Source: Gammaproteobacteria bacterium (lineage in GTDB: Bacteria > Pseudomonadota > Gammaproteobacteria > Steroidobacterales > PWYM01). From it: a DNA stretch of 64,000 nucleotides. Below, piece after piece: positions 48,530-61,194 of this stretch. The notes beneath the pieces are model-generated. The model was not told the DNA's origin and did no database searches. It was given only the letters and a program-made list of their open reading frames with translations. Within the stretch, counting starts at the first letter, position 1. The number at the start of each line of letters is the position of its first letter. The translations under genes and the position numbers were made by a program. Location of the stretch: assembly GCA_007693855.1 (NCBI GenBank), contig RECU01000034.1:62001-126000 (forward strand). Reading direction: 5' to 3'.

Positions 48530-49435
48530 TCAGTTGCGCGTCACCATCATCACGCCGGTGATCGCGATGGCACCGCCGAGCAGCATGCTGCCCAGCAACG
48601 GCTCGCCGAGCAGGATGACGCCGAACGCCGCGCCGAACACCGGCACGAGATTGGTGAACATGATGGGGATCGAGGTGCCGAGCACCCTTACGGCCTCGTA
48701 GTACCAGACGAACGCTATCGCCGTGCCCACGACCCCGAGATAGACGAGCGAGCCGATGACGGCGGGGTCCAGCGCCGCCAGCTCGACCCGGCGGAGTTCG
48801 GGTACCGCGCCAAGCGCCAGCAGCAGGGTCCCCCAGAGCGCGGCATAAGTGGTCGCCGCGAAGGCCGACAGGCCGGTCAGTACGCGACGGCCCAGCAGGG
48901 TGTACGTGACCCAGGCGCACACGCCGCCGAACATCAGCAGTTCGCCGCGACCGACCGCCGTGGTGACCGAGCTGAGCACCTCGCCGCGGGCTACGACGAT
49001 CCAGACGCCGAACAGCGCAATGAACACCCCGAGCCAGCGGCGCGGTGTCAGGCGGTCGCCGAACACCAGCGCCGCGACCGAGATCGTGACGATGGGGTTG
49101 AGCGCGATGATCAGGGAGGTGCGACTGGCGGTGAGCTCGGCCAGGGCGCCCATGAAGAAGAGGTTGTAGGCGAACACCCCGGTGGCGCCGAGCAGCAGCG
49201 TCGCCCCGGCCTGGGGCAGCGTCAGGCGTGGCAGGCGCTGGCGTCCGATGAGCACGAAAGCCAGCAGCGCGGCACTGGCCACGAGGTAGCGGAGTACGGA
49301 AGCCGTCGCCGGCGGCAGCGCGGTGGCGACGATCCGCCCGGCAATGAAGGTTCCCCCCCAGATGGCGGGGACCGCCAGGAGACGGGCATACAGCCCCAGG
49401 CCCGGGGCATCGGGGGCAACCGACGGTGCTGTCAT
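48530..49435 (-). CDS. EamA-family (DMT superfamily) transporter
   Basis: 301 residues with ten predicted membrane helices arranged as two EamA repeats (about 20-145 and 160-298). The motifs AIWGGTFIAGRIV in helix 1 and FNLFFMGALAEL-like sequence in the first repeat are usual for the superfamily. Members export amino acids and other metabolites; the substrate cannot be predicted. The start overlaps the NTF2-like gene stop by four bases (ATGA). Confidence 0.9.
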   Translation of the reverse strand: MTAPSVAPDAPGLGLYARLLAVPAIWGGTFIAGRIVATALPPATASVLRYLVASAALLAFVLIGRQRLPRLTLPQAGATLLLGATGVFAYNLFFMGALAELTASRTSLIIALNPIVTISVAALVFGDRLTPRRWLGVFIALFGVWIVVARGEVLSSVTTAVGRGELLMFGGVCAWVTYTLLGRRVLTGLSAFAATTYAALWGTLLLALGAVPELRRVELAALDPAVIGSLVYLGVVGTAIAFVWYYEAVRVLGTSIPIMFTNLVPVFGAAFGVILLGEPLLGSMLLGGAIAITGVMMVTRN

Positions 49436-49818
49436 CGAGTGCCGATCCCGACTTCCGCGAGATCGTTCCAGACCTGCTGGTCGACCAGTCTGCCGTCACG
49501 GACTTCGAAGCGGTCGATGAAGCGGACAGCGTCGATGGGGGACCCGTCGAGGGCTTCGCCATCCATCACGCCGCGACAGTAGACCACGGCGTGGCCCTGT
49601 ACTCCTGCGGCCAATGGCACGGTATCGAAGCCCTCGAAGCGCTTGCGCACGTGGCGATAGCGGCCCGCCGCCCAGGCGGCCAGCGCCTCGAGACTGTCGA
49701 AGCTGCGCCCCCCCGGGAAACACATGTGGAAGTCGGCGGCGAGCAGGCCACGCGCCCGGATGAAGTCACGCGCCTCCATCGCCGCGAGATACTCGCGCAC
49801 GAGCTGTTCAGGCGTCAT
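49432..49818 (-). CDS. NTF2-like / SnoaL-type small protein
   Basis: 128 residues. The pattern of an N-terminal helix pair (LVREYLAAMEARDFIRARGLLAADFHM), then FPGG and a curved sheet ending FIDRFEVRDGRLVDQQVWND, fits the NTF2-like cone fold used by small isomerases, hydrolases and binding proteins. The function is not deducible. It overlaps both the transporter downstream and the dehydrogenase remnant upstream. Confidence 0.8.
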   Translation of the reverse strand: MTPEQLVREYLAAMEARDFIRARGLLAADFHMCFPGGRSFDSLEALAAWAAGRYRHVRKRFEGFDTVPLAAGVQGHAVVYCRGVMDGEALDGSPIDAVRFIDRFEVRDGRLVDQQVWNDLAEVGIGTR

Positions 49819-49996
49819 GGGCCTGCTCGGCGGTGGCGAGCGTGCTGCGATGGCGGGGGCTGAAGGTGACGATGGCGCCGGTCAGCACCACCCGGGCACC
49901 GGCCGCGAGCAGCGCCTCGCCGATGAAGCGGCCAAAGCCACGGCTGCCGCCGGTGATGATGACCACGCGGTCGTGCAACGAGGAATCAGGTGTCAT
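49808..49996 (-). pseudogene. remnant of a short-chain dehydrogenase/reductase
   Basis: Only 62 codons. Residues 8-41 (RVVIITGGSRGFGRFIGEALLAAGARVVLTGA in two parts) match the N-terminal beta-alpha-beta NAD(P)-binding unit of SDR enzymes, with the TGxxxGxG motif as TGGSRGFG. Similarity then stops and about 20 unrelated residues lead to a stop inside the start of the NTF2-like gene. The YxxxK active site and all the rest are missing. A full gene was probably lost by deletion, the NTF2-like gene now abutting the break. A functional mini-protein cannot be excluded. The next 96 bases towards hrpB contain nothing I recognise. Confidence 0.7.
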
Positions 49997-50092
49997 GTGC
50001 GTCTTGTGCTGTGCAGCGTTTCATCGGCTGCGCAGTGTGTCACAGACCGCCAGCGCCTGCAGCAGCGCGATTCGGGCCCTGATGGCTCCCGG

Positions 50093-52618
50093 TCAATCCG
50101 ACTGAGACCGTCTTGGCCGCACATGCCGGGTCGCCTCCGCCTGGTGCGGATCCTCGGGCCAGTAGTGCTTCGGGTAGCGGCCCTTCAGCTCCCGGCGCAC
50201 CTCGGCGTAGGTGGTGTTCCAGAAGCTCGCCAGGTCCCGGGTCACCTGTACCGGGCGGCGGGCCGGGGAGAGCAGCTTCAGCAGCACCGGCACACGGCCG
50301 CCAGCGATGCGCGGTGTCTCCGTCAGGCCGAACACCTCCTGCAGGCGCACGGAGAGCGAGGGTATCTCGCCGTCCAGGTAGTCCACAGCGATGCGCGAGC
50401 CGCTCGGCACGCGCAGCTGCGTCGGCGCCAGGGTTTCGAGACGCTGGCGTTGCGGCCAGTCGAGCAGGCCGGCCAGGACGGCGGCCAGGTCAAGGCGTGC
50501 CAGATGCTCACGCCGGCGCATCCCGGTCAGCCAGGGCCCGAGCCAGTGCTCCAGCCCTGCCAGCAGTGCGGCGTCCGAGACGTCCGGCCAGGGCGGCTCG
50601 GCATCCGCGTCCTGGGCTCGCAGCAGCAGCACGCGTGCCTGCCACTGGCGGCAGGCCGGGGTCCAGGGCAGGGCATCCAGGCCCATCGCGCGCAGTCCGG
50701 CCAGCAGGGCGGTGAGCACGGCCTGCGCCGGTGGTGGCTCGAGTCGCCGGCGCTCGAGCACCAGGGCGCCGAGCCGGCATTCCCGGACCGCCATGACGGC
50801 TGCTTCGCGCGGGTCCCAGCTGACCTGTTCGAGGATGTCGAGCTGTCCGGCGAACGCCCGCTGCAGCCCATCGCGATCCAGCGGCGCGGCCAGCTGGATC
50901 CGTGCCTCCCGATCGCCGGCGTCGAGTGCGGCGACCACCAGGCAGGGCTCGCGCAACAGGGCGTCGCCCTCCGGCAGGCGGGCACCGCGCCCGCCGCTGA
51001 GCAGAAATCGCCCGCCACCCTCGTCGCGCGCCAGCGCGATCCGGTCGGGCCAGCCGTGGGCCAGCAGCTGGCCGGCGTCTTCGGGATGGATCGCGGCGGG
51101 TTCGGCCGCCACGCCGAGACGGCGGGCGTACAGCGCCATGGCACGGCGCAGGGTGCGATGCACGGGTGCCTGAGGCATCCCCGGGCCGCCCGGACCGGCC
51201 AGCCAGGCGAGTCGTCGCCGCAGGTCGACTTCGCGCTCGCCCCTCAGCGGATCGCGCTCCCCCAGCAGCGCCGCCAGGGCGCAGGCGGTCGCCACGGTGT
51301 CGGTATCCCGTGAGGCCAGCAGCATCCGTGCCAGTCGCGGATGGGTACCGAGCGCCGCCATCCGTCGGCCTGCAACGGTGACGCGCCCGTCTGCAGCCAG
51401 GGCGCCCAGCCGCGCGAGCAGATCGCGGGCCTGGGCGAGGGTGGCGGCCGGCGGCGGGTCCAGCCAGTGCAGCGACTCGCCGGACGCATCGCCCCAGCAG
51501 GCCAGTTCCAGGGCCAGCGACGCCAGGTCCGCTTCCAGGATCTCGGGGGCCGTCTGCGCCGGCAGGCGCCGGTGCTCCGCCTCGGTCCACAGCCGCAGGC
51601 ACACGCCCGGCGCTGTGCGTCCGGCGCGTCCGCGGCGCTGGTCGACGGCGGTACGGGCGGCACGCACGGTCACCAGGCGGCTCATGCCGCTGGCGGGATC
51701 GAAACGCGACACCCTGGCGAGCCCTGCGTCGATGACGACCCTGACCCCCTCGAGGGTCAGGCTGGTCTCGGCGATGTTGGTGGCGAGGATCACGCGCCGG
51801 CGGCCCTCCGTCGCCGGCGCCAGCACGCGCGCCTGAGCAGCCGCCGGCAGGTCGCCATACAGCGGCAGAATCTCGACCGGCGCGTCCTGCAGGGTCTCTG
51901 CCAGCAGCGTCGCGGTCCGGCGTATCTCGCGGGCGCCGGGCAGAAACACCAGCACGTCGCCCGGCCAGTCCGACAGGGCCTCGCTGACGGCCCGGGCTGC
52001 CCGGGGCGGCAGTGGCCGGTCGTCGCCGCGCGGCAGGTAGCGGGTGTCGACCGGGTGGCTCCGCAGCGCGCTCTCGATGACGGGGGCATCGTCCAGCAAC
52101 CGTGCCACCCGCCCGGCGTCCAGCGTGGCGGACATCACCAGCACCCTGAGCTCCGGCACGAGATTCCGCCGGGCGTCGAGGGCCAGGGCCAGCCCGAGAT
52201 CGGCCTGCAGGCTGCGTTCATGGTATTCATCGAAGATCAGCAGGCCGACGCCTTCGAGGGCCGGGTCATGCTGCAGTCTGCGGGTCAGGATGCCCTCGGT
52301 GAGCACTTCGATGCGCGTGTCGCGGCCAATGCGGCTGTCGAGGCGCGTGCGGTAGCCGACCGTCCCGCCCGGCGACTCGCCGAGCAGGGTGGCCATTCGC
52401 TCGGCGACCGCGCGGGCCGCCAGCCGGCGCGGCTGCAGCATCACGATCCTCTGCCCGTGCAGCCACGGCGCGCTCAGCAGCGCAAGCGGCACGCCCGTGC
52501 TTTTTCCGGCCCCGGGCGGGGCGACCAGCACGGCGGTGCCGTGCTGGTCCAGTGTGGCGGCAACCTGCTCCAGGGGTACCCGGCACCAGGTCGTCAGTGC
52601 CGGGGACCGGGTGGACAT
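50093..52618 (-). CDS. hrpB: ATP-dependent RNA helicase HrpB (DEAH box)
   Basis: 841 residues, close to the 809 of E. coli. Walker A is VAPPGAGKSTGVPL near residue 36, the DEAH-type box is DEYHERSLQAD near 128, motif III is VMSATLD, and motif VI is QRRGRAGRTAPGVC. The HA2 and the HrpB-specific C-terminal domain follow, ending with the basic sequence RELKGRYPKHYWPEDPHQAEATR. HrpB is widespread but its RNA target is poorly known. Followed upstream by a CBS-domain gene 35 bases away. Confidence 0.96.
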   Translation of the reverse strand: MSTRSPALTTWCRVPLEQVAATLDQHGTAVLVAPPGAGKSTGVPLALLSAPWLHGQRIVMLQPRRLAARAVAERMATLLGESPGGTVGYRTRLDSRIGRDTRIEVLTEGILTRRLQHDPALEGVGLLIFDEYHERSLQADLGLALALDARRNLVPELRVLVMSATLDAGRVARLLDDAPVIESALRSHPVDTRYLPRGDDRPLPPRAARAVSEALSDWPGDVLVFLPGAREIRRTATLLAETLQDAPVEILPLYGDLPAAAQARVLAPATEGRRRVILATNIAETSLTLEGVRVVIDAGLARVSRFDPASGMSRLVTVRAARTAVDQRRGRAGRTAPGVCLRLWTEAEHRRLPAQTAPEILEADLASLALELACWGDASGESLHWLDPPPAATLAQARDLLARLGALAADGRVTVAGRRMAALGTHPRLARMLLASRDTDTVATACALAALLGERDPLRGEREVDLRRRLAWLAGPGGPGMPQAPVHRTLRRAMALYARRLGVAAEPAAIHPEDAGQLLAHGWPDRIALARDEGGGRFLLSGGRGARLPEGDALLREPCLVVAALDAGDREARIQLAAPLDRDGLQRAFAGQLDILEQVSWDPREAAVMAVRECRLGALVLERRRLEPPPAQAVLTALLAGLRAMGLDALPWTPACRQWQARVLLLRAQDADAEPPWPDVSDAALLAGLEHWLGPWLTGMRRREHLARLDLAAVLAGLLDWPQRQRLETLAPTQLRVPSGSRIAVDYLDGEIPSLSVRLQEVFGLTETPRIAGGRVPVLLKLLSPARRPVQVTRDLASFWNTTYAEVRRELKGRYPKHYWPEDPHQAEATRHVRPRRSQSD

Positions 52619-52653
52619 CCGGGCGGTCAGGGCAGGTCGCGGGGCGCCGTGCG

Positions 52654-53082
52654 TCAGCCGGTGACGTAGCGCTCGAGCTCCTCGATGGTGCTCTGCTGTT
52701 CCTGGATCACGGATTTCACCAGATCGCCGATCGACACCACGCCGACGACACGGCCGTCCTCGAGCACGGGCAGGTGGCGGATGAACTTCTGGGTCATCAG
52801 TTCGAGACCCTGCCGTGCCATGGTGTCCGGGTGGATGCTGATCACCTGGCGCGACATGATTTCCCCCACCGTCGTGCTCTCGGAGCGGCGCCCCTGCAGA
52901 ATCACCTTGCGGGCGTAGTCACGCTCCGAGAGGATGCCCTCGAGGTGCCCGTCCTGCATCACCAGCAGCGCACCCACGCCGCGCCGGGCCATCTCGCGCA
53001 CGGCCTCGAGCACACTCTCGCCCGGTGCCACGGACCAGAGCTCGCCGTTCTTGTGTTTCAGAATGTCGCGTACGCTGTGCAT
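52654..53082 (-). CDS. CBS-domain pair protein
   Basis: 142 residues from the ATG at 53082 (MHSVRDILKHKNGELWSVAP); upstream in-frame starts are not conserved. Two CBS motifs (about 10-62 and 74-128) make a single Bateman module that probably binds an adenosine nucleotide; ILSERDYARKVILQGR and VGVVSIGDLVKSVI are typical. No effector domain is attached. The family often sits near stress proteins; here the divergent neighbour is a universal stress protein. Confidence 0.92.
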   Translation of the reverse strand: MHSVRDILKHKNGELWSVAPGESVLEAVREMARRGVGALLVMQDGHLEGILSERDYARKVILQGRRSESTTVGEIMSRQVISIHPDTMARQGLELMTQKFIRHLPVLEDGRVVGVVSIGDLVKSVIQEQQSTIEELERYVTG

Positions 53083-53249
53083 GACCGTGCGTCTCCCCCG
53101 AGTGCATCCCCACCGAACACGCAGCCAGTATAGCCCCAAGGGATCACCGGACACGACCGCCACCCGGGCATCGGACATTCCCTATAGCCCATCCCCCCGT
53201 CCGTCGGCGTACCATACCGGCGAGGGCGCTCACAGGAGAACAAGCAACC

Positions 53250-53693
53250 ATGGCCGACAAGATCATCGTATTCCCCACCGATTTCTCGAAGCTGTCGCTG
53301 AAGGCGCTGCCCTGGGTGCGCCGAATGGCCGAGTCGCTGAACTGCCCGGTGCATTGCGTCTTCGTGGTCGAGGAGCCGCAGATGTATGCCGCGCTCGACA
53401 TGGGGCCGGTGACGCTGCCCTCCCCGAAGGAGCTGGCAGAGCAGGCCAAGACCCGGCTCGACGCCTTCATCGCCGAGCATCTCTCCGGAGTCAGCGGTGT
53501 CGTCAGCGTGGTGCTGGTTGGCCGGCCTGCCCAGGAGCTGACCGATTACGCCGCGAAGCATGCCGCCGAGCTGATCATCATGACCACCCACGGCTACAGT
53601 GGCATCCGTCACGTGCTGCTCGGCAGCACCACCGAGGCGGTGCTTCGGCAGGCGCCATGCCCGGTCCTCTCGGTGCGCAACGACGACGAGTAA
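53250..53693 (+). CDS. universal stress protein (UspA family)
   Basis: 147 residues; ATG preceded by AGGAGAA. A single Usp domain with the ATP-binding signature near the C-terminus (HGYSGIRHVLLGSTTEAVL followed by CPVLSVR) and the N-terminal strand IIVFPTDFSKLS. It probably binds ATP and helps survive starvation or oxidative stress; the exact role varies. Divergent from the CBS protein across 167 bp; the thioredoxin-CcdA fusion gene follows after 17 bases. Confidence 0.94.
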   Translation: MADKIIVFPTDFSKLSLKALPWVRRMAESLNCPVHCVFVVEEPQMYAALDMGPVTLPSPKELAEQAKTRLDAFIAEHLSGVSGVVSVVLVGRPAQELTDYAAKHAAELIIMTTHGYSGIRHVLLGSTTEAVLRQAPCPVLSVRNDDE

Positions 53694-53710
53694 ACGGCGC
53701 CGGGCGACCG

Positions 53711-55003
53711 GTGCCGCGACACTGCGCGGCCGTGCCGCGCTGGGTTGTGCTGCTCGCAGTCCTGCTGGCGGGGGCGGCGATGGTCATGCCCCTGGGGCTT
53801 GCCATGGCCGCCGGGGAGCCGTCGGCGGTGATGCTGGTGTTCCACGGCGAAGGCTGCCCGCATTGCGACGAGCAGGCGGGGTTTCTCGATAGCCTGGAGG
53901 CACGCTATCCCGCCCTGCGCATCGAGCGCTACGAGATCTGGCGCACCGGGGAGCACCATGCCCTGTTCCGGTCGCTGGCCCAGGCCCATGGGGTTCGTGC
54001 CGGGTCGGTCCCCAGCGTGTTCATCGGCGGCGAGGTGCTGATCGGCGACTCGCCGCGGATCCGCGCCGAGCTGCTGGCACGGGTCGTGACCTGCCTGGAG
54101 CAGGGGTGTGCCGACCCGCGCGAGCAGCTGGCGCCCGTGTCGCCCGCGCCATCTCAGGGCCGGCTGTCGCTGCCCGGGGTCGGTGACATCAATCTTGCAA
54201 ACCAACCGCTGCTGCTGGCGACCGTGCTGATCGCCGTGGTCGATGGGTTCAACCCCTGTTCGCTGTGGGTGCTGACGCTGCTGCTGGCGCTGGTCGTACA
54301 GCTCGGTTCACGGGCGCGGGTGCTGCTGGTCGGTATCACCTTCCTGGTGACGACGGCAGCGGTCTACGGGCTGTTCATTCTTGGCCTGTTCGGCACGCTC
54401 GCCTATGTGCTGTATCACGACTGGGTCCGCTGGGCGGTGGCGGTGCTGGCGGCCGGCTTCGCGCTGATCAACATCAAGGATTACTTCTGGTTTCGACAGG
54501 GTCCGTCGTTGACCATCCCCGACAGCCGCAAGCCGTGGATCTACCGGCGCATGCGTGCGCTGCGCGAGGCGCGCCTGTCCATCCCGGCGGTGCTTGGCGC
54601 CACGGTGGTCATGGCGCTGGGTATCGCCCTGGTCGAACTGCCCTGTACGGCGGGGTTCCCGGTGGTGTGGAGCAGCCTGGTGGCCGCCGCACAGCCGACC
54701 CCCGGCGAGTTCGCGGGCCTGCTTGGCCTGTATCTGCTGGTGTACCTGGGGTTGGAGCTGGTGGTGCTGGGGGTGGCGCTCGTCACCCTGCGCATGGGAC
54801 GACTGGCCGAGCGCCATGGCCAGGTCCTCAAGCTGGTCGGGGGTGTCGTGATGCTGGCGTTGGCTGGCGTGCTGGTGCTCGCCCCGGCGTTGATGAACGA
54901 GCTTCAAGGCGTGCTGCTGATCTTTCTCGCAGCGCTGGCCGTGGCGCTGGTGACGGAGGCTGTGATGCGGCGTCGCCAGGAGGCTGGTCGCTTTCTCCGC
55001 TGA
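53711..55003 (+). CDS. thioredoxin-like domain fused to CcdA/DsbD-type membrane domain
   Basis: About 430 residues from a GTG at 53711 (GTG at 53732 is an alternative; neither has a clear ribosome site). A signal-anchor segment (about 11-34) precedes a thioredoxin/glutaredoxin-like domain with C49-P-H-C52 and a cis-proline in GSVPSVFIGG. The C-terminal 260 residues hold six or more membrane helices, with conserved cysteines C183 (GFNPCSLW) and C312 (VELPCTAGFP), the pair expected in CcdA/DsbD-beta electron carriers. It probably passes electrons from the cytoplasm to a periplasmic thiol target in a single chain. The target is unknown. Confidence 0.82.
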   Translation: MPRHCAAVPRWVVLLAVLLAGAAMVMPLGLAMAAGEPSAVMLVFHGEGCPHCDEQAGFLDSLEARYPALRIERYEIWRTGEHHALFRSLAQAHGVRAGSVPSVFIGGEVLIGDSPRIRAELLARVVTCLEQGCADPREQLAPVSPAPSQGRLSLPGVGDINLANQPLLLATVLIAVVDGFNPCSLWVLTLLLALVVQLGSRARVLLVGITFLVTTAAVYGLFILGLFGTLAYVLYHDWVRWAVAVLAAGFALINIKDYFWFRQGPSLTIPDSRKPWIYRRMRALREARLSIPAVLGATVVMALGIALVELPCTAGFPVVWSSLVAAAQPTPGEFAGLLGLYLLVYLGLELVVLGVALVTLRMGRLAERHGQVLKLVGGVVMLALAGVLVLAPALMNELQGVLLIFLAALAVALVTEAVMRRRQEAGRFLR

Positions 55004-55024
55004 ATATAAAGAAAGCTTTATTTT
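55003..55024. promoter_or_regulatory. candidate operator of the ArsR-type regulator and metF-metH
   Basis: A near-perfect dyad, ATAAAG (55006-55011), spacer AAAG, CTTTAT (55016-55021), extends to nine-base arms with one mismatch (55003-55011 and 55016-55024). It is strikingly A+T-rich for this genome and lies 30-50 bases before the regulator gene. A weak -10 (CATACT, 55040-55045) lies 16-17 bases further, so a repressor bound here would cover the -35 region. Confidence 0.55.
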
Positions 55025-55051
55025 TAAGGCCTGGCGGTTCATACTGCGCGG

Positions 55052-55975
55052 ATGACGCTCGACGCCCTGTCCCGCCTGCTGCACGCACTCGCCGACCCCG
55101 CCCGGTTGCGGCTCCTGGCGCTTTGCCGGCGCGGCGAACTGTCCGTCAACGAGCTCACCACGGCCAGCGGCATGAGCCAGCCGCGGGTTTCCCGTCATCT
55201 GCGCATCCTGGTCGAGGCCGCAGCGCTGCGGCGGTTCCGGGAAGCCCACTGGGTGTACTACCGGCTGTCAGGCGAGGGCGAGCCCGCGCGCCTGGTGCAG
55301 GAAGTGCTCGCCGGGCTGGACGCTGCGGACGATGCGCTGCGCGCCGATGCCCGCCGCCTCGACGAGGTGCTCGCCGCGCGGGCGCGTGAGGCCAGGGCAG
55401 CGGCTGGCGGGGACAGCGAAGCGGCCTTGCCGCCGGCGGCCTGGGCCCGGCTGGAACAGGCCACCCGCGAGGTGGCGCACACGGCACTCAGCGCGACCGG
55501 GTATGGGGAGCTCCTGGATATCGGCACCGGTGCAGGCCGCATGCTGCGCCTGCTGGGGCCGGATGCGCGCCGGGCAATCGGGGTCGACACTTCCCGTCCG
55601 GCGCGGCTGGCGGCGCGAAACGCGCTGCGTGACGCTGGGCTTGCGCACTGCAGTGTGCGTGATGCCGACATGTATGCCTTGCCGTTCGGACGTGCGAGTT
55701 TCGACACGGTGGTGATGGCCCGGGTATTGACCGGCGCGCAGCAGCCCTGGGAGGCCACGCGCGAGGCCGCACGCGTGTTGCGGCCTGGCGGGCACCTGCT
55801 GGTGATGGACCTGCTGCCCGACGGCATGCCGGTCGAGGCCTGGTGTCGCTCGCTGCACGACTGGTTGGGTGATGCCGGCCTGCAGCTTGCCCATGAAGAA
55901 CGCCTCGCATTACCGCGCGGCACGGCGGTGATCGGTCTGACCCGCGCACCGGAAGCCGCCGAGCGTGCCGCCTGA
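55052..55975 (+). CDS. ArsR-family regulator with SAM-methyltransferase domain (SahR/SamR-like)
   Basis: 307 residues. Residues about 5-75 form a winged helix of the ArsR type (LADPARLRLLALCRRGELSV..MSQPRVSRHLRILVEA). The C-terminal half is a class-I methyltransferase fold with motif I ELLDIGTGAGRMLRLL near 154-168. The methyltransferase pocket in this family is thought to bind S-adenosylhomocysteine or SAM as a signal. Such proteins (SahR; SamR in Xanthomonadales) control methionine-cycle genes in Proteobacteria, which fits metF and metH lying directly downstream. No ribosome site is seen before the ATG, so translation may be leaderless. Confidence 0.88.
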   Translation: MTLDALSRLLHALADPARLRLLALCRRGELSVNELTTASGMSQPRVSRHLRILVEAAALRRFREAHWVYYRLSGEGEPARLVQEVLAGLDAADDALRADARRLDEVLAARAREARAAAGGDSEAALPPAAWARLEQATREVAHTALSATGYGELLDIGTGAGRMLRLLGPDARRAIGVDTSRPARLAARNALRDAGLAHCSVRDADMYALPFGRASFDTVVMARVLTGAQQPWEATREAARVLRPGGHLLVMDLLPDGMPVEAWCRSLHDWLGDAGLQLAHEERLALPRGTAVIGLTRAPEAAERAA

Positions 55976-56887
<912 letters not shown>

Positions 56888-56906
56888 GCCGCTTCAGGAC
56901 TTCATC

Positions 56907-60617
<3,711 letters not shown>

Positions 60618-60632
60618 AGCGCTCGCACGAGG

Positions 60633-60651
60633 CGCATGCTCAGGGCATGCG
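60633..60651 (+). terminator. weak hairpin after metH
   Basis: CGCATGC (60633-60639) and GCATGCG (60645-60651) form a perfect seven-base stem with a five-base loop 16 bases after the metH stop. Only a short T-poor tail (TTCTGC) follows, so termination may be partial. Confidence 0.35.
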
Positions 60652-60681
60652 TTCTGCAACGCCGGGCGCTATGGTAGTGTG

Positions 60682-60694
60682 CTGACCCGGTCAG
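60682..60694. promoter_or_regulatory. 13-base palindrome ahead of the PEBP gene
   Basis: CTGACC, one base, GGTCAG is a perfect inverted repeat 19 bases before the ATG. A TATGGT hexamer (60670-60675) just upstream could be a -10, which would place the palindrome at about +1 to +13, a repressor position. No regulator is known. Confidence 0.3.
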
Positions 60695-60712
60695 ATCTGA
60701 AGAGGAGCCGTC

Positions 60713-61192
60713 ATGGGGTTTGCCCTGTCGAACATGCAACTGAGCAGCACCGCCTTCCTGCACGGGGGGCGTATCCCCAGCCGTCACACCGGCGAGGGCG
60801 AGGACGTGTCGCCGCAGCTGCGCTGGCACGACGCGCCGGAAGGCACGCAGTCCTTCGCGGTGATCTGTCATGATCCGGATGCGCCGCTGATCGCCCCGAA
60901 CGGGACCTACGGCTACGTGCATTGGGTGCTCTACAATATCCCGGCCTCGGTCACCGAGCTGCCTGAGGACTGCGAGGCCTACACCTCCGGCACCAGTGAC
61001 TTCGGTCGTCCCGGCTATGGCGGGCCGATGCCGCCGAACGGTCACGGGATCCACCATTACTACTTCTGGGTGCTCGCCCTCAAGGAAGCCACCGAGCTGC
61101 CGGCAGGCCTGACGATGACGCAATTGCTCGAGCAGGTCGAGCCGCTGGTCATCGGCATGAACCGCCTGGTCGGAACCTACCAGAGGGATTGA
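60713..61192 (+). CDS. YbhB/YbcL-type phosphatidylethanolamine-binding protein (PEBP)
   Basis: 159 residues; ATG preceded by AGAGGAG. The fold signature is clear: CHDPDAPL, HWVLYNIP and the ligand-pocket run GRPGYGGPMPPNG-HGIHHYYFWVLAL. Bacterial members (E. coli YbhB, YbcL) resemble Raf kinase inhibitor proteins; their ligand and role in ordinary bacteria are not defined. The next gene starts two bases after its stop. Confidence 0.94.
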   Translation: MGFALSNMQLSSTAFLHGGRIPSRHTGEGEDVSPQLRWHDAPEGTQSFAVICHDPDAPLIAPNGTYGYVHWVLYNIPASVTELPEDCEAYTSGTSDFGRPGYGGPMPPNGHGIHHYYFWVLALKEATELPAGLTMTQLLEQVEPLVIGMNRLVGTYQRD

Positions 61193-61194
61193 GC

